A stretch of 64,000 bases of DNA from the NCBI RefSeq assembly GCF_017581965.1, contig NZ_JAGEVF010000001.1:476961-540960 (forward strand), written 5' to 3'. The notes beneath the pieces are model-generated. The model ran no database searches, was not told the origin of the DNA, and worked only from the letters and a program-made list of their open reading frames with translations. The DNA is from Winogradskyella pelagia (GTDB lineage Bacteria > Bacteroidota > Bacteroidia > Flavobacteriales > Flavobacteriaceae). The position numbers and the translations under genes are program-made. Shown in pieces: positions 61,678-64,000 of this stretch. Every line of letters begins with the position of its first letter. Position 1 is the first letter of the stretch.

Positions 61678-64000
61678 ATGCGATATATAAAATTCTTTGT
61701 TTTCATTTTGTTTGGTATCCAAGTTCATGCACAGGATATTTCAATGCAAAATGGCACATTTAACAGGTGTCAGCCTGATCGTTTTTTCGATTCTGGAGGC
61801 GAATTTGGAAACTATGACGATAACGAAAACTTAGTAACCACTATTTGTCCCCAGAACACAGGAGAATTTATGGTTGTTGATTTTCTGAGTTTTACCACGC
61901 AATTAAACCTTGATATTTTAACGATTTACGATGGTGACTCAACGGCAGCACCTGTAATTGGTACCTATTCTGGTTCTACATCTCCAGGAACTATATCTGC
62001 ATCACCAGCCAATACCTCAGGGTGTTTAACCTTTCAATTTGTTTCAAGTGCAATGGCAAATACAACAGGCTGGGAAGCAAATATTGGTTGTGCCACACCT
62101 TGTCAAGATATCGTAGCTTCTGTGGATTCCACCGTCCCAACACCTAATCCATCAGGGGTGGTAACCATCTTGCCTGGTGAAGAAGTCACCTTTAATGGAA
62201 GCGCAACGTTTTCTATTGATGGTACTAATGCGACTTACGATTGGGATTTTGCCGATGGCAATACAGCTACAGGTACAACAGCCTCTAATATATTTAATAA
62301 TCCAGGGACTTACAATGTAACTTTAACCGTAACAGATGATAATCCGCAATCTTGTACAGACGTAGTAACAATTACGGTGGTTGTAATAGGGGAGAACGTT
62401 ATTGTAGATCAAGATAGTTTTACACCCGAGGAATTGATAGAAGATGTTTTAATTAACAGTCCATGTGCTACGGTGTCGAATATTATTTCATCTACAGGTT
62501 CAGACTTTAATCCTGCTTTACCGAGTGGAATAGGATATTTCATTAGCAATGGAATTAATTTTCCGTTTGAAGAGGGATTGTTGCTAACCTCAGGTGATGC
62601 TGGCAGAGCTGGAGGGCCTAACCAATTTCTTGGTGATGGAGCTTGGCCAGGTGATGCTGATTTGGATTTAGCAACAGGCATTAATTCAAATGATGCAACG
62701 TTTATTCAATTCGATTTTACACCACTTGCAGATAACATTAGCTTTGATTTTATAATGGCATCTGAGGAATATGATATGGGTTCGTTTGAGTGTGATTTTT
62801 CAGATGCCTTTGCATTTTTATTAACGGATAATAACACTGGAGTCACAACAAATTTAGCGGTTTTACCAACATCAGATACTGGAGTTTTCGACATTCTCGT
62901 GACAAATATCCATCCAGACAATGGTGCATGTGGTGCGGCCAATGCACAATATTTTGGGGAATACACTCCGGCTGGAGGGCCTCCAATGTCATTTGACGGA
63001 AGAACGGTAGTTTTTACAGCCCAATCAGCTGTTACGCCTGGGGACAACTATACCATTAAATTAGTAATTGGAGACGACAATGATAATAATTTTGATTCGG
63101 GAGTTTTTCTGCTAGCTGGTAGTTTTGATCTTGGAGGAGATCTTGGTGAAGATATTACTATTGCAGCTGGTACTGCTGAGTGCGATGGCGATTTAATAAC
63201 TCTAGACACAGGTATTCCAACCGCAACGCACACCTGGTTTGTAGATGGTGTAGAAATTCTAGGAGAAACAGGTTCTACAATCGATGTCGGCGTAACAGGT
63301 ACCTACTCTGTAAACGTAGAATTTACTGGTGTTTGTCAATCGTCAGATTCAGTTTTTGTGGAGTTTAGATCAAGTCCAACAGCAAATCAACCACAAGATT
63401 TAGTTGTTTGCGACACAGATGGAACCGCTCAATTTGATTTATCAGAAAATACAAATGTAGTGCTGGGAGCACAAGACCCACTTGCTTTTGCAGTATCCTA
63501 TCATTTAACGGAAGATGATGCGAATAACAATGCCAATCCTTTACCAACAAATTATACAAATACATCGAATCCACAAACCATTTGGGTGAGAATAGCAGAC
63601 AACACCCAAGAGTGTTTCGATACCAGTTCATTTCAATTATTGTTTAGTCAATTGGATATTAACAACAATATTACACCTATTGAATTATGTGATGATGCAG
63701 TTACCGATGGATTTACAGAATTCAATTTGTTAGACAGAGAATCGGAAATTTTAGATACAAATGATGCAGCTGACGTCAATATTACTTTTCATTTAAATAT
63801 GGCAGATGCAGAAAATGACGCGGCACCTCTACCAACAATCTATACGAATGTAACACCTAATAATCAGACCATCTATGTAAGGTTAGAAACGGTAATAAAT
63901 GAAGATTGCTACAACGTCACGACGCTTGATTTGGAAGTATTGCCCAATCCTATCGCAAATGCACCTACGGACTTCGAGGTCTGCGACGACAATAATGACG
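61678..64000 (+). CDS. 5' part of a large secreted multidomain surface protein (CUB, PKD, choice-of-anchor L, repeats)
   Basis: The frame opens at ATG 61678 and is still open at the right edge (774 codons), so the end lies outside. A signal peptide (IKFFVFILFGIQVHAQ) is followed by: a CUB-like domain (~22-142, TIYDGDSTAAPVIGTYSG, four cysteines), a PKD domain (~145-235, YDWDFADGN, GTYNVTLTVTDD), a choice-of-anchor L domain (~242-490, INFPFEEGLLLTSG, ASEEYDM, FSDAFAFLLTD), an Ig-like stretch (~495-560), then ~95-residue repeats (VVCDTDGTAQFDL; IELCDDAVTDGFTEFNL; FEVCDDNND). This architecture fits T9SS-exported flavobacterial surface adhesins, the kind exported by SprA. Confidence 0.9.
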   Translation, partial: MRYIKFFVFILFGIQVHAQDISMQNGTFNRCQPDRFFDSGGEFGNYDDNENLVTTICPQNTGEFMVVDFLSFTTQLNLDILTIYDGDSTAAPVIGTYSGSTSPGTISASPANTSGCLTFQFVSSAMANTTGWEANIGCATPCQDIVASVDSTVPTPNPSGVVTILPGEEVTFNGSATFSIDGTNATYDWDFADGNTATGTTASNIFNNPGTYNVTLTVTDDNPQSCTDVVTITVVVIGENVIVDQDSFTPEELIEDVLINSPCATVSNIISSTGSDFNPALPSGIGYFISNGINFPFEEGLLLTSGDAGRAGGPNQFLGDGAWPGDADLDLATGINSNDATFIQFDFTPLADNISFDFIMASEEYDMGSFECDFSDAFAFLLTDNNTGVTTNLAVLPTSDTGVFDILVTNIHPDNGACGAANAQYFGEYTPAGGPPMSFDGRTVVFTAQSAVTPGDNYTIKLVIGDDNDNNFDSGVFLLAGSFDLGGDLGEDITIAAGTAECDGDLITLDTGIPTATHTWFVDGVEILGETGSTIDVGVTGTYSVNVEFTGVCQSSDSVFVEFRSSPTANQPQDLVVCDTDGTAQFDLSENTNVVLGAQDPLAFAVSYHLTEDDANNNANPLPTNYTNTSNPQTIWVRIADNTQECFDTSSFQLLFSQLDINNNITPIELCDDAVTDGFTEFNLLDRESEILDTNDAADVNITFHLNMADAENDAAPLPTIYTNVTPNNQTIYVRLETVINEDCYNVTTLDLEVLPNPIANAPTDFEVCDDNND

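Noticed and set aside
62101..64000. Repeat region of the adhesin considered as a CRISPR or DNA repeat array
   Set aside because: The repeats are at protein level, ~290 nt long and diverged in DNA; the reading frame is continuous.

Overview
This window is ordinary chromosomal DNA from a member of the Bacteroidota, almost certainly a (probably marine) Flavobacteriaceae. The evidence is its AT-rich composition, promoters of the TTTG-N19-TAnnTTTG type, and the lack of obvious Shine-Dalgarno sequences. It also carries the flavobacterial hallmarks SprA and RemB (type IX secretion and gliding), alternative complex III with an aa3 oxidase, 'PIFPGCE'-type TonB proteins, and the start of a giant multidomain adhesin. 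I see no transposase, phage, CRISPR array or plasmid gene.

Layout. 1-3.8 kb: tightly packed glycan genes (end of a GH20 hexosaminidase, CutC, GH2 beta-mannosidase). 3.9-9.6 kb: metallophosphoesterase, a cysteine-free thioredoxin-fold protein, polysaccharide deacetylase, and a DUF2723 membrane glycosyltransferase candidate. 9.7-10.9 kb: tRNA-Gln and a universal stress protein. 11-15.5 kb: rimP-nusA-infB with a terminator-like leader. 15.5-27.9 kb: a SPOR protein, then actABCDEF-coxBA, a complete quinol-to-oxygen electron transfer chain. 28-33 kb: ruvB, queG, maeB, ruvA. 33-45 kb: sprA, gcvH, a VanZ-like gene, two tonB paralogues and remB. 45.3-50.6 kb: ctaB, two subunit III genes, subunit IV, then a copper/oxidase assembly module (Cys-less Sco-like protein, Sco1, DUF420, small CxxC protein). 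50.8-57.9 kb: MacB-type ABC ATPase, two permeases, two periplasmic adaptors and TolC. 58-61.5 kb: tsaB, then mscS, dodecin, an unknown secreted protein and a double-headed Nfu on the minus strand. 61.7 kb to the end: 5' part of a large adhesin (CUB, PKD, choice-of-anchor L, repeats).

How the genes work together. Two clusters 17 kb apart build one respiratory unit. actA-F and coxBA supply complex III and oxidase subunits I and II; ctaB-cox3-cox3-cox4 supply heme o and the remaining subunits; Sco and its neighbours probably load copper. SprA is the outer-membrane pore of type IX secretion. RemB is a gliding/surface protein, and the adhesin at the right edge is a likely SprA client. No clearly unknown multi-gene system is visible. 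The most interesting signals are domain oddities inside known modules: a Cys-less Sco twin beside Sco1, a TonB-type domain fused to the RemB barrel after two free TonBs, a 120-residue insertion in subunit III, a helix-hairpin-helix tail on ActC, and terminator-like RNA structures in the rimP leader and inside tsaB.
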